A stretch of 64,000 bases of DNA from positions 15,605,283 through 15,669,282 of the forward strand of contig OX463784.1 in the NCBI GenBank assembly GCA_949825025.1. Reading direction: 5' to 3'. The translations under genes and the position numbers were made by a program. How positions within the stretch are numbered: position 1 is the stretch's first letter; each line of letters begins with the position of its first letter. Of the stretch, positions 11,967 through 23,816 are shown in pieces. This stretch comes from Siphlonurus alternatus. Taxonomy: Eukaryota > Arthropoda > Insecta > Ephemeroptera > Siphlonuridae. The notes under the pieces are model-generated. The model saw only the letters and a program-made list of their open reading frames with translations. It was not told where the DNA came from and did not search any database.

Positions 11967-12229
11967 CTGAAAGTAACATTACAATCATGCTTTAAAATAT
12001 TGTCATAGCAATTTCATTCGTATTAAAAATATGGGGCGTGAAAAAATTATGGACATAAGTTGCTGCTTCACAAATATTTTTTTTAATGCCGTTGTTTAAA
12101 AGTTTTCCTGTATATAAAACTTTTGTTATGACGAATAAAAAAAAGGCACATTTTAATTTTCAGTGAATAAAATTTTTTGAAAAATTTATATAATATTCAA
12201 TAATTTCACATAATATTTTCATGGAAATT

Positions 12230-12241
12230 TCCCCACGCCCC

Positions 12242-12276
<35 letters not shown>

Positions 12277-12745
12277 CCACGGAACAATAATCTCCAATCA
12301 GATTTACAGATATGCCCATAGGACCGAAGTTGACTTTACCCATGACCCGGGAGGGGTGGGGGTATTTTTTTTCACTTCGCCAAAAGATTGTCGTTCTGAA
12401 TCGAGATGGTAAAAAAAAAATTGGGAGGGGTGGGAAAAATTTTCCCCCACCCCAAAATTTTTTTTTGCCCACGGAACAATAATCTCTAATCAGATTTACA
12501 GATATGCCCATAGGACCGAAGTTGACTTTGCCCATGACCTGGGAGGGGAGGGGGGTATTTTTTTTCACTTCACCGTCCCTTCGTCGTCCACAATCAAGAT
12601 AGTGAAAAAAAAAATATTTTTTGGGGGGTTGGGGAAATTGGGGAGGGGTCACCCTTCCCGGATTTTATTTTTGCCCATGCGAACCGAATCACCGATCAGA
12701 TTTGCAAAGTTGCCCATAGGGCCGAAGTTGGGTTTGCCCACATAT
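12230..12745. repeat. Three diverged tandem copies of a ~190-205 bp GC/poly-T unit
   Basis: The segment GCCCACGGAACAATAATCTC at 12275 recurs at 12467 and, more diverged, at 12673. Each copy is followed by CAGATTTACAGATATGCCCA-like text and a CCCGGGAGGGG-type block with poly-T or poly-A runs. It lies in the intron of the small minus-strand gene. Long open frames on both strands here are artefacts of the repeat. Confidence 0.85.
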
Positions 12746-12856
12746 GTAGTATGTAGTGGCAATTGTAGTAACGTGGAAATTAAAACAAAAATAATACTTA
12801 ACAACTATAAAACAAAACTTTTAACAAGGGTTTGATTCCGATGTTAGCTTACTTAC

Positions 12857-12898
12857 AGTTTTATCATCAGATGATCCCCTCCGGGAGTTGGATGCCAT
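12857..12898 (-). CDS. Exon 1 of a putative 33-aa microprotein gene
   Basis: An ATG in a good context (GACAGCATGG on the minus strand) opens 14 codons, MASNSRRGSSDDKT, directly followed by a consensus donor GTAAGTAAG. Joined in phase 0 to 11907-11966 across an 890-bp intron, it gives 33 residues with a serine/basic N-terminus and a helical C-terminus. An NRF1-type palindrome 250 bp upstream (13150-13159) gives it a housekeeping-like promoter. The reading rests on ATG, donor, acceptor, phase and stop all agreeing. No homology was recognised. Confidence 0.45.
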
Positions 12899-13039
12899 GC
12901 TGTCTTCGGTAAAAAAAAAAATGAACTTTCAAACACATTATTTTAATGAAAATATGACATAAATCACTAAACTTTATGACACAACACATAAATAATTAAT
13001 GGATTTAACTAAAAATCTTTAGTTCAAAAAGATAGTACT

Positions 13040-13165
13040 AAAGATGACTTCGATGTTTGTAGATAACTTGTCGAATATAAATGGCCGCAAACACGGCAAG
13101 CAAAGATAGATGAACGACTGACCAACTGTCATCGCTGTGCGCATGTGGTGCGCATGCGCTTTGTA
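13040..13165. promoter_or_regulatory. Candidate bidirectional promoter with palindromic NRF1-type site
   Basis: GCGCATGCGC at 13150-13159 is a perfect NRF1-type palindrome, preceded by GTGCGCATGTG at about 13137-13147. The minus-strand microprotein exon starts 250 bp to the left. On the plus strand CTTT|GTAAGTAAG (GT at 13163-13164) is a good donor, so this may also be the end of a plus-strand non-coding first exon, possibly of VGLL4. Transcription start not determined. Confidence 0.45.
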
Positions 13166-13920
13166 AGTAAGAATTCGGTAACTTTAAATATTATGCTGCA
13201 CTCTTTAACTTTTTAAGCATTATACGACTTGATATTTTATGGCGTTATGAAGTAACTTTTACTTATTTGATTCTAATGTTTTTTAATGTTAAAAGCTATG
13301 AAGCAAAGAGAGTAAGAAACTGTTTAAAAGTTCAAACTGTAAAATGCTATACATCGAGCGTTGTAAGTTAAAAAACAAACAAGAGCAACACATATAATGT
13401 TAAATACAAAATTATTAGATATTGTAGTATCATTTAGGTCGATACTTTATTATATACTTACATTTATTGAATTTAAATTATTTAACTTAAGTCTCCAGAT
13501 TATGTATTTTATAACTAACTAATAACAGAGTTGAGTCTTAAAGCATTATGTACTTGTTGCATTAAAATTTCTTTAATGTTTTAAAACTTTATAAGTTTAA
13601 CCTTTCACCGACCTAAGCAGCGAAAAAGCAGCAAAACTTTAAAATTTTATGTAGAAGACGGTTGCATTTTAAAAATAATTGCTTTGATTATATACCAAAG
13701 TAATTTGAAGCTTTATTTTTTTCCTCAGTGTATTGAGAAGTCATAAATACGAAATTGTTGTCGAGTATTATGATTTGTTTCTAGACAGTCAATATTTTTT
13801 CCAAATTTCATTCTCATTTAAATCTATGTAAATATAATGCTCTCTATTGGGGTTGTGTGAAATAGTTTTCTTTTCTTGTTTAAAACCTTGCTATATGTTG
13901 CTCTAATCAACTTTGTTTTC
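13166..13920. other. AT-rich sequence, nothing recognised
   Basis: No convincing exon, RNA gene or inverted repeat was found between the NRF1-site promoter and the LINE relic. Confidence 0.5.
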
Positions 13921-14790
13921 TGGTTGGTTTGTTGGTATTTTGGGGCAATTGACACATTTTGGTCATGTATGCCCCCGAAAAACTGTATAGAAGACACTAC
14001 ATGCTATTATCACAACAGGATTTTGATGTAATTGGCAAAATTTGTATTTGTAAAAAAATTAATTCTGCAGCCAATTTTTTGTTATATATATACAATGAGA
14101 AACAATTAATGTATCACAAGAAACTCTATTATCAGTTTAATATGCTTATATTTATTCACATCTATCATATGGAATAATTAACTGGGGTAATAATGCTACC
14201 CAGTTGAATAGACTTTTTGTATTTTAAAAGCGTGCATTAAGAACAATACTCAAATTTAAGAAAAGAAAAAAGAAAAGAAAAGAAATGTGTTACATTTTTA
14301 AAAAATAATAATATGTTAATTAACTTTACCATCATTATATATTTTGAAATGTGCATTGTTTAAAAGGAATAATTCTGATTTATATGTTCAAAATAATGAT
14401 CATCATTCATATCATACAAGAAACAAAAATAAAGTTGCAATAGATATTCACATTTCTGGATTTATGGAAAATAGTTCTATGTATCAAACAGCCAAAATTT
14501 ACGATTTTTTACCAAATAGTCTTACAAATATAGATAATCTCAATATTTTTAAAAATATGTTAAAGAAAATTTTAATTAATAAGGAGTATTATTTAGTTAA
14601 ATCGATCTTTTTTTAGTAGTAAATTACCAGAAAATATTGTATTGAGTTAACTTATTTGGCATGATAATTGTTAAACGACTAATAATTTATTAGATAGTTT
14701 GTGTATTTGTCCTGTTTTTGTATATAATTGTATGTATAATTTAATCTTAGTCTCTGTACAAGCCAAATGATTGGAAATAAAAAATAAAAA
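13921..14790 (+). mobile_element. Degenerate non-LTR retrotransposon (LINE) 3' end
   Basis: Broken frames contain the C-terminal signatures of invertebrate LINE reverse transcriptases. Near 14167 one frame reads YGIINWGNNATQLNRLFVF, then a stop, then KRALRTILK. The open frame at 14344-14616 contains YHTRNK, then KIYDFLPNSL and a Phe-Lys-rich end, the usual tail of these ORF2 proteins. The element ends with GTACAAGCCAAATGATTGG and an A-rich AATAAAAAT tail. Stops and frameshifts make it a dead copy. GGCAATTGACACATTTTGG at about 13945 recurs inverted at 52932-52990. Confidence 0.75.
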
Positions 14791-15612
14791 TAATAAATAA
14801 AATAATTAACTTAAACATCTTTTTAATGTAAATAATTATGTTGATGATTGAAAGCGTATATTTGTTTGAAAATTTTTAATATAACTGTAATTATGTTCGC
14901 AAAGTAAAATTTTAAGTTTTCAAAATTAAAAAAATATCAATCAATGTTAATTAATTTAGACTTAAATTTTAATTATTGATTTTTGTTTTAAAAGGACAAG
15001 TAATATTTAATTATGCTGCTGTAGCACTTTTCTAAATCATTGATAACTGAATAATTGTAATTAAATATTTAATTGTAATATTGTAAATGCAATTAAAAAA
15101 TTGTTAGCATAAATTTTAAAATTCAAATTGTGTGCGAGTTAGATTATAATTGTCCTTGAATATGTTCCTGAAAGAAAAAAACTTTTACTTTTAAATAAAT
15201 TGTAAGTAAATAAATCATTCTTTTTATTTAACAATAATTTATATATAATATGTTCTATTTTATATAATATTTATTTTGTTAATTTTGTGCATAGAATATC
15301 AAAGGCTTGCATAGTTTTATTAATTGTTATAATTAAAAATAATAATCATGCGGCTAATTATATAAATTATTCACAGCTAATTATAATAATATCAGAGCTC
15401 TAAGAAAAAAATATTACATTATTTATTTTATATTATTTATTAATTTATTACATTTTTCTTGCAGTCATTCACGAGTGTAAGAAAATTAAGAATTATTACT
15501 TAATGTTGACAGGAAACGGCAATGTAGCGGTGTAGTTATTTGTCAGTAAATAAAGTGCGGAGTCCATAAATAATAAAGACTAAATAATGTTGCAGTCTTA
15601 TTAATAACATAA

Positions 15613-15654
<42 letters not shown>

Positions 15655-16330
15655 TAGAAATCTTTAATTATATGTACGTACAACTTTGAAAAGTATTAAT
15701 TATTTCCCCATATATAATAATATAAAATTATGTTTTATTCCATATTTTATGAAAATATAAAAAAAAAAAAACATTAAAAATTATATAGGGACTTTTTATA
15801 ATCATATATAATGGAAAGTATACCGTTTGTATTAAAAAAAAAAAATGTATCTGCCTATAGAGTTCTGACTAAATAAAACAATTTTTTGTCAGAATATAAT
15901 TTATAAACTTAAAACAAACAACAAAGAATAATAATTAAATTATGAAATTGTTATTAATTTATGTTAATATATATATCTAAATATATCTATTAGATTTTCT
16001 ATTGCTGCATGGCCGGGATAGTATAATATATAATAAATAAATATCAGTTGATACATTGTGACTATAACATACTAAATACTAAACAAAATTGAAAAAGCTG
16101 GTAAAAACAAAAAAAAAAAACAAAAAAAAAATAGTAAAATACAATCATAGACAAACATCAAAATACCACAATTAAAATAATTAAAATAACAAAATTTATG
16201 ATACATTTTAACTATAGATATAAACTGAAAAAAGGAGACTACAATCCAATGAAAGTTTAAAGATACATTTTGCATATTATATTTATACAATATAACTAAA
16301 TATGTTTTATATAATATTTTATTTTATGCA
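14791..16330. other. AT-rich sequence with a (TA)n microsatellite
   Basis: The only clear structure is the (TA)n run at 15617-15647. Short open frames are compatible with chance in AT-rich DNA. Homopolymer A runs at about 15760 and 15835 suggest decayed retroposon tails. Confidence 0.5.
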
Positions 16331-16593
16331 GCTTATAAAAAGAAAGATTTAAAGTTATAGAATAAATCGCGCTATTTAATATAAAACAGACGTAGTTGGA
16401 ATTGTTGTCACTAGATAGCGTAAGCTGTATTTTTCGCTCCCCTCTCTTATTGGCTTCGATTCTCCACATTTTTGCCATACCAGAGATTCCTCTGTATTGA
16501 GTGAGACGGGATGTGCGGCGGAAATCTTTGTGAAGTACCAAATTGATTGCCAGATCGGAACAGCAATCTCAAATCCAAGGGACACTGCCCATA
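16331..16593 (+). promoter_or_regulatory. Candidate TATA promoter and non-coding first exon (VGLL4 5' UTR?)
   Basis: CTTATAAAAAG at about 16335 is TATA-like. It is followed by a GC-richer segment of 200 bp that ends CCCATA|GTAAGTAT, a consensus donor (GT at 16594-16595). The first VGLL4 coding exon at 20625 begins with a splice acceptor, so an upstream 5' UTR exon must exist; this is one of two candidates, the other ending at 13162. Inference only. Confidence 0.3.
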
Positions 16594-16984
16594 GTAAGTA
16601 TAAAACAACTTATTAACTATATGTTTCGTTAATTTTATTATTATCTTATCTTTCAGCTTGAAAAAATGTCACGATAGAGCGCACACAAAAAAAAAAAATA
16701 TATATATTACAAACTATCGTCATTTATAAAGTCTTTATTTTGTTGTATTATGACACTTTTGACTTATTAATTTTGCATTTAAATGTAATTTCATTATTTT
16801 GTCAGAATATTAATATTTTCATTAAATTTACCGGTAAATTATTGCACCGGTAATATTTTTAATTTTACCGGTAAGTCATTTTAATATATTTTTATTAATA
16901 TTTGTTGACATTTTTCAAAATTTGTCTTTTTAAAGCTGTAATATTGATTTGTATTGTTAAAAACCATTGTTTATTTTGTGCATT

Positions 16985-17090
16985 CCACAGCTTTTGTCAC
17001 GTGTTGGGGTGCTAGGCGGAGAGGGGGGAGGGCGGAAAGAGAAACTGCATGCACTTATTTCTCTCTATACACCGGCCCCCACGGCTACAT
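16985..17090. promoter_or_regulatory. GC-rich island with CACGTG E-box
   Basis: A block of about 100 bp stands out from AT-rich flanks and includes CACGTG at 16998-17003 followed by a purine-rich GGCGGAGAGGGGGGAGGGCGG run. It could be a promoter, an enhancer or a fragment of a repeat. No exon was identified. Confidence 0.25.
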
Positions 17091-17720
17091 TTTTATCAAT
17101 ACAATATTGATTTTATCCTCTACCTATTCTTTATACAGAGATTACAAAGGTCATTTGTACACTTTTATCAAATACTTTTTTTTTTTTTCTTTTCAGCCGA
17201 TCCAAGATTTTTAATTAAAAACTTTGACTTTTGAAACCTCTCAATCGTTATATACCGGTATATAATATTGATTATTATTGATGAGAGCAATAAATTTTAT
17301 TTATTTATTTTTTTATTAAGGGAAGAAGAAGCAAAAAACCTGCATAATTTTAGTAAAAAATCTCTTTCGCATTTCGCTACAAGTTTTTGGCATTTTGGCA
17401 ACTTCATTGACCTTCCCCCCCCCTCCCCGCCCTAAAGGGTAGTAACCTCACAAAATTGGTTTGAATAAAAATTAAATGGTTTCGTTCATATCAACAAATA
17501 AAGCAAGCTTAAAATAAATGCGTGTATTGATTTTCGAAACCCCTTGAAATAGAGCTCTGTGTATAATATTATACTAACAGTACAGTACACTATTTTTTGG
17601 ACTTTGTTTTTCCCCCAGCTATTTAATTCAGACATGATAACAAAATAATTACACTAGTTTTCAATTATATTTCTTTGTACATCACCGATCTAATCATATT
17701 AATATATCGTCGTCATATAT

Positions 17721-17865
17721 GGTATTAGCGGAAAAATATCTTAACTCCATTAATTGCTATAAGCAATATAGAGTTAATATATTTTTGTCAGCTTACCAAT
17801 GGAGTTATATAGGATATTTTTTTTCCAAAATTACTAAAATGGAGTTGTGGTATTTTTCCGCTACC
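17721..17865. mobile_element. Short foldback (MITE-like)
   Basis: The left end GGTATTAGCGGAAAAATA is matched by the inverted right end TATTTTTCCGCTACC, and AACTCCATT / AATGGAGTT pair inside. About 145 bp, no coding capacity. Confidence 0.6.
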
Positions 17866-18463
17866 ATGCATGCACGTCGATATATATATTTTTTTTTATT
17901 AAATTCCGCTATATTAATAACGTTAGTAAATTGACACCTTTAAATGCAATATCGATAGATTAATTATTTACAAGAGGCATGTTATTGCTTTGATTTAGCT
18001 CGGTAAAATCCTTATCAACGTTATGTTATAGAACGGTTCCGGTATGCGATCCCCACATCAACGTACTGTTAACTTTTCGTTATGGTTTTTTGTTTTCACT
18101 CATTTGTTCCGCTACTGACACACACGTAAAATAATAATATCATACGATAAGTAGACAAAATTTTAGCTTTGACGTTATAATATAAAAAAAAAAACTTTTT
18201 TTTAAGTTTTGCTATCGTTGGAAAAAAAATATATCGCAAAACTTCCATTTTTTCGAATTTTATCATATAAGTTCCACCAACTTTTTATTTCACCATATCC
18301 TGTATGTTTTTTTAATGCAGAAAAAATAAAAAAATTACTAAATTAAATGCCAAAAAATCATTGAAGGATGAAATTATATTCTTGATTTTTGTGTCAAGAA
18401 TTTAATGTGTAATTATTGGGAATTAGATAGAGCTTGAAATCGATATTTTGATGTATTTTTTAA

Positions 18464-18811
18464 GGGAAAGGTAACGCCACCAATAATAAAAAAAAATCCC
18501 TCACACAAAAATTCTGAAAAAAATTTAAAATGTTCTCCTCTACACCCCCTATCAGTAGCTAAAATATCAGGTATACAAATTCGATCTAGTTTTTGAGTTA
18601 TGAATTTTTAAAGTTGACTACTTTAACATGGAGAAATGGAAATTCCATGTTAAATTAGTCAACTTTAAAAATTCATAACTCAAAAACTAGATCGAATTTG
18701 TATACCTGATATTTTAGCTACTGATAGGGGGTGTAGAGGAGAACATTTTAAATTTTTTTCAGAATTTTTGTGTGAGGGATTTTTTTTAACATTGGTGGCG
18801 TTACCTTACCC
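18464..18811. mobile_element. piggyBac-like MITE, copy 1
   Basis: The termini are GGGAAAGGTAAC and GTTACCTTACCC, flanked on both sides by TTAA (18460-18463 and 18812-18815). The two halves are an almost complete inverted repeat around an ACATGG...CCATGT centre near 18637. TTAA flanks and GGG/CCC tips are hallmarks of piggyBac-mobilised elements. Two relatives lie at 22681 and 39655. Confidence 0.85.
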
Positions 18812-18815
18812 TTAA

Positions 18816-19661
18816 TGCCATCAAATTTTTTTTGCAGATATTCATTTTGTACTTGGTTATTACTGTTATTAGTTAGTGTACTTGGCTTTGAAATAGGACT
18901 GAATTTAAATACTACAAAATTATTACATCGATTCAACGCACGGAAACTAGGATACATCAATGGAATGTTTATCTTTAAAGTCGTTTTTCCTATAATATTA
19001 TATTGTAAAAAGAGCGTAATAACAATTATTAATAATTTTACACGGTATATAGTCGCAGACGAAACCTTTGTTTTAGAGTAGGTCGATAAATTATATGAAA
19101 TTTTCTTTTTTATTTTTAAACGTGGAAAAATGCAGTACATAGATGATTTTTTTTAAAGTTTAAAAGGTCAACTATATCCAATAACATTATTTCGTGTGGT
19201 TGCATCAAAATGTTTTTCTTTCAAAAGTTTTTAGATTTTATAAAGTCTTTTAAAAAAAATATATATAAATTACGTAAAATTGACATAATAAACAGGAAAC
19301 GATTAAGCAACAGAGAGAAAAAAGCTAATTTTGAAGACAGTTTTTTAACAGTAGCTATATAATTTTGTGCCATTATATTACTGCGTTCTTTCATGTTTAG
19401 AGGTATATTTTGTTGTGAAAATGAGAGCCTTCTCTTATAAGATAAAATATTCACCATGTGGAAGTGCTGCATATTTATTATAAGCGATAATTCATAATTA
19501 TCATGATAAAAAATTCTATGGGAGTTTCATGAAAACTGTAAAATTATATCGTCTTTGATAACAATATTTCTTTATGAATGTAGCGCACATCATTAGTAAT
19601 GTGCACACCTCGGGACAACCCGAAAGTATTTTTTTTATAAGGATGCACCTATGATACAAGT
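18816..19661. other. AT-rich sequence, nothing recognised
   Basis: Small open frames on both strands overlap one another and have AT-driven composition. I see no domain or splice-supported exon. Confidence 0.45.
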
Positions 19662-19819
19662 TATAGTCCTTCAAGCGAGAGTTTGACCATCGATATTGCC
19701 GATTTTTAACATTTTTCGCTTCCGGTTGCCATAACATTGATAACATAGCCCGCAATCGGAAGTGCACATACATAATTTCCGGCAATGTCGATGGTCAAAC
19801 TCGCGCATGAAGGACTATA
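19662..19819. mobile_element. Short foldback (MITE-like)
   Basis: TATAGTCCTTCA plus a GTTTGACCATCGAT block on the left is repeated inverted on the right, ending TGAAGGACTATA. Total 158 bp. TA sits at each outer edge. No coding capacity. Confidence 0.7.
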
Positions 19820-19820
19820 T

Positions 19821-20003
19821 GAGCTTGGAGCTCAAGACAGGGTAATGGGTAGAGATGAGAGAGGGAACACATGTAGAGTACCTGAACTAGGTACTGTATT
19901 TAGTGGCCACGGCCTGTTACGTATCCCAGCATTCGCTGTGAGACTGAGGGAACCGTGGAAAATCAGTCACAGCACGGACACCTCTATACTTTTTATCAAT
20001 TGA
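19821..20003 (-). mobile_element. 5'-truncated copy of the 5S-headed SINE
   Basis: The stretch from AGTGGCCACGGCCTG through GTCCCAGCATTCGCTG, GAGACTGAGGGAACCGTGG and CGGACACCTCTA matches the complete copy at 53706-54108. The 5S-like head is missing, which is typical of 5' truncation. The open frame here is a by-product. Confidence 0.7.
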
Positions 20004-20624
20004 TTCACCTCTTTAATTGTGAACGATGTCATGCAGTCCATGTCCATATAGAAACGTAAAGTTTAGAACTCTTAAAAGGGATGGCTAGCCATGAATATTT
20101 TTCTATTTATAATTATGCATCAGCATCACACCCCAAAATGTAAATCTGTATTTTGCTCAGTATTTTAATTTAAATTTTTATTGTGTTATACGACTCTGGA
20201 TCACAGTGGTGGATTTTGAAGTAGTCCCGCTCTCTTCCTGACACACCTGATGGAAACCGATCTTTCCTTTGGCCTATTCCAACTCTGACATTTCGCACTT
20301 CACTCTTTAGTTGTTTTTTTTATATAGTATAATTTCAAATTAAATCAGAAGGGATTTGTTTTAAATTTTTTCATTTGAGGGAAATGGAGGGTGTAAAAAT
20401 AGGGTTGTAGAAAAAAGACCCGTCATGTACCCAAGCTCTGATGTCCATGTATTTTCGTTTTAAATCAAAGAAGAATAAATTCATCCTCCCTCCCTTTATA
20501 TACTTTTCCTACGCTGTGAAAAATGTCGACAAATTATATTTAATTGTTGTCTACATACAATACTACAACTATAAGTTCACCAATCGTTCCCTAACGTAAC
20601 GATGCTCTTTTTGTTTTGTTGCAG

Positions 20625-20746
20625 TTTTTCGTCGACTATTGAAGATTAATAAGACATTGTTGTGATGGACAACTCAGCTGCCATGGAGTCCCCCCTCGAC
20701 GTCCTGTCACGTGCCGCCACGATGCTACAGCAGTCTGCGGACAGAA
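20625..20746 (+). CDS. VGLL4: VGLL4/Tgi, coding exon 1 (upstream first exon)
   Basis: A pyrimidine-rich TTGTTTTGTTGCAG acceptor precedes a 40-nt leader, the ATG at 20665, 27 complete codons and the donor AA|GTAAGT (GT at 20747). The residues MESPLDVLSRAAT, starting at the second in-frame ATG (20683), correspond to the METPLDVLSRAAS start of vertebrate VGLL4. Either ATG could be used; the first adds six residues. The exon ends in phase 1 and joins the acceptor at 54759, giving a junction codon AAG (Lys). VGLL4 binds TEAD/Scalloped factors and competes with YAP/Yorkie, repressing Hippo target genes in the nucleus. The upstream acceptor implies a further non-coding first exon to the left. Confidence 0.93.
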
Positions 20747-20869
20747 GTAAGTGTTGTCTTATTGATTCTCACCCGCTTGTACCCAGCATGTTGGTCACAA
20801 TGCAAATTATTCGAAATTATTATGCTCAAATCGAGGGATCATAATACCAAGATGGTCTCCAAATGTTCA

Positions 20870-21360
20870 CTTCTAGACAGCATGAACTTTAATACTGCCT
20901 CACTTGCTAGAGCTGCAGCGCCAATAGAGGCTTCAAGTCAGCTGATTTTGCGGTGTTCCTACCGTCCTATCTAAAACCATGTAAAAAAATAGCTTGAAAT
21001 TGCTTTTTATAGCTAGGCATTAGAAAGTTTTTGAAAGAAAACGGGGGTTATTATTAGAAGAAAACCCGTAAATGGGGGGTTGGAAGAGATAGTTTTAAAT
21101 TAATAGCTTTAATTATTTTAATATATATTTAATTCCGAGAAAGAAATCAAATTATTAGGTTTATGGAAAAAAAATTTCCACCGAGGAACACTTGAAGTCT
21201 CTGTAGACAGAGAGATTCATCAGGCTTGCAATTTTTAAAGAGGTCTACCCATATCAAAAGATTTCTAGTTCACCACACTTCCATAGACTGCGTGGTAAAA
21301 ACTGCAAACAAAACAGGAGTAAATTTCGTGGTATCCAGAGCTGTACATTGTTACCATCCC
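20870..21360. repeat. Dispersed repeat, copy 1
   Basis: AGAGCTGCAGC near 20910 and the later block TAGACTGCGTGG...GTATCCAGAGCTGTA resemble 41030-41410 in order. For example, TCAAAAGATTTCTAGTTCACCACAC here parallels the Harbinger-interrupted copy there. AATTTCCACCGAGGAACAC at about 21173 also resembles a block near 61290. Old and diverged; class unknown, perhaps a SINE. Confidence 0.5.
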
Positions 21361-22680
21361 CAGCATAATCTTCCATAGCGTTTCCCTTGAGTTTCTTCCA
21401 ATGTTTTGTTGTTGCATTTTTCATATATAGTGAAGTACATTCGATATCACGTCACTGTTTTATTTGCTAACTTAATTTAGTCACATTTTCATTTGCATGG
21501 CACCATATTATACAATATTTTTTCCAAAAAAATACCGTATTTTTTGGGGGGAAAAAATTAATAGAAACGTGCAATTCTGTTTCGTTTTAAAAAAATATTT
21601 AATGGTCTGCATAGCCTGCATTGATAAAATCGATTAAAAAAATTAAAAACAACATCAATAAAAAAAATATCGTTGTTTACGGATTAAATTTTGCTTTTTA
21701 TGTCAGTGGACTCGACAGTCCTCTATTTTTTCTTTAAAAAATAAAATCATCAACCGATAAAAAGTGATATTTTACGCACCATTTAACATTTTTATAATAA
21801 TGATTTAAACCAATCAACAATATTAAATTACTAACAGTATAAATTAGTGAGAAAGGAATTTTAATGATGACATTATTGTATTTTTATTATGTAATTGATA
21901 CGTTCTGAATATCAAAGAAGTATTACGTAATAAAAAAAAGTGTATAAGGTTGGTACGTAGACCAACAAATTTCTTATGTTGCGCCAACAATGCTATGCGT
22001 GCTGCATTCCATTGTCAAGTATGCAAGTACTACCACACACAATATCATTGTTACACTGAGTCGCGCGAGCAATTTGGACATATGCCAGAGTAGCCAAAGA
22101 AAACGTTCAGCCAAGAAGGTTGGGTGGTGCTAAAGAATGCACGCGTCAAAAATGTTTCAGCATTTGTTGTTTTTTTTATGAATTTTATTTGTTATTATTT
22201 TTTAAATGAACATTTTAAGAAATTTAGTTTTTTTTTGTTGTTTTTTGTGGAGTTTTGAAATATTTTACTTACTTAGAAATAAATAAATATTGATTCTAAT
22301 TGAAGATTTCGATTTAATATAATATAATGATATAACAAAATTTAAAAAAAAAAAATGTAAGAATGTTCGATTGGTCTTTTTTTTTAACGCGTACCATAAA
22401 TAATAGGTTGTCAATTTTCTATTGCTTTTCAATTAAAGGTAACCAGAAATATATATGACCAATAATTTGGTGAAATTTAATTTTAATAATTTTATAGCCA
22501 TGGCATTTATAAGAAACGGCAAGCAATTTATAAGACTACCAGAGATGGACGAGCTATGCCATGGTCATAGTGTTGTGGTATTTTCACGGTTGAAAAATTA
22601 CATTTTTTTTTTTCAAACTTTAAAACAACTCATCTATATTTAGTTAAAATTAAAATGTTATTTTGACAAAATAGTCTTAA

Positions 22681-23016
22681 AAGTAAGGTAATACGCTCAA
22701 TGTTAAAAAAACATGAAAATTATGAAATAAAAAAATAAATAAATAAAATGCTCTCCTCTATACATCTTCTATCAGTAGCTAAAATATCAGGTCTATAAAT
22801 TCGAGCTAGTTTTTAAGTTATGAATGTTTAAAGTTGACTAATTTAACATGGAAGTTCCATTTTTCCATGTTAAAGTATATTAGTCAACTTTAAAAATTCA
22901 TAACTCAAAAAAACAGCTCGAATTTGTATACCTAATATTTTAGCTACTGATAGAAGATGTAGAGGAGAACATTTTACTATTTAAATTTTTTTAACATTGG
23001 GCTTGTTACCTTCCCC
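22681..23016. mobile_element. piggyBac-like MITE, copy 2
   Basis: It shares TCTATCAGTAGCTAAAATATC, the ATTCGAGCTAGTTTTTAAG block and their inverted partners with the copy at 18464. TTAA flanks it at 22677-22680 and 23017-23020. Tips are more decayed (AAGTAAGG / CCTTCCCC). Confidence 0.8.
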
Positions 23017-23331
23017 TTAAAGATAAAATTAATTGTAAATTGAGTAAATTCACTTATTGAATAAATCAAAACTCAACGATTATAATCTTTGATCAAAACT
23101 GCATACCTCTTTATTATTATACATCAGGAATAAGAATATAAGACTTGTAGAGAATGGAATGCAGGGGAATAAAAAATTTCCATTAGTAAATTGGTGGCAT
23201 ATGCATTGATCTGTCTGAACAATTTTATAAAGGAAAAAAAAAAAAAATTAAACAAATAAAACAAATAAAAGTGACAGAAATAACAGATATTTTAGGATTT
23301 TGAGAGAACTCAATCCCCTTGCTTTGAATTT

Positions 23332-23332
<1 letters not shown>

Positions 23333-23372
<40 letters not shown>
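23333..23372. repeat. (A)40 homopolymer
   Basis: Uninterrupted run of about 40 A, possibly a retroposon tail. No recognisable body lies directly upstream. Confidence 0.9.
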
Positions 23373-23374
<2 letters not shown>

Positions 23375-23504
23375 ATTGCGAATAATTTTGTTTAATTTAA
23401 AAAATAATTCTTTACTTTAATAATTTATAGTACTTATAGGTAAGTACTATACATACATGGCATTTTAAAGATAACTATTGTATTGAAGTCTCGAACCCGT
23501 CCAT

Positions 23505-23816
23505 AATGGAGTACCGACCTCAAAATTTTTTATAGCAGAAATGGATAGAGGATGAAAAGTTATTTAACTCTGATTTTTTTTTTTCAGATTTTTTAGGGAC
23601 AGGGAAGTATTGCTAAAAAGTTTTGGCGAGGTCGGGTTCGAATCGGGGTCCCTTTTGGGTCCTATCTTTTATTAAGAGAGGCGGCACTTTTTCTGCACTT
23701 TCAATAATTTTTAAAAAATAGTGGCCGGGCTCTAAAAAATCTGAAAAAAATCAGAGTAGCATAACTTTTCACCCTCTATCCATTTCTGCAATAAAAACAA
23801 TTGAGGTCGGTACTCA
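23505..23816. mobile_element. Foldback family with ATGGAGTA..GACCTCA ends, copy a
   Basis: Ends ATGGAGTACCGACCTCAA and TTGAGGTCGGTACTCAAT are inverted repeats. Internal arms pair GAAATGGATAGAGGATG with CCCTCTATCCATTTC, and TCAGATTTTTTAG with its complement. Relatives lie at 49253-49573 and 59875-60213. The text GATCTGTCTGAACA about 280 bp to the left also occurs left of the 49253 copy, so the element may be part of a longer unit. Confidence 0.8.

Noticed and set aside
12206..12652. 148-aa minus-strand open frame
   Set aside because: It is built from the tandem GC/poly-T repeat, with the internal duplication mirrored in the protein; no domain.
18748..19140. 130-aa minus-strand open frame
   Set aside because: Overlaps a MITE end and an equally long open frame on the other strand; composition is AT-driven and there is no recognisable domain.
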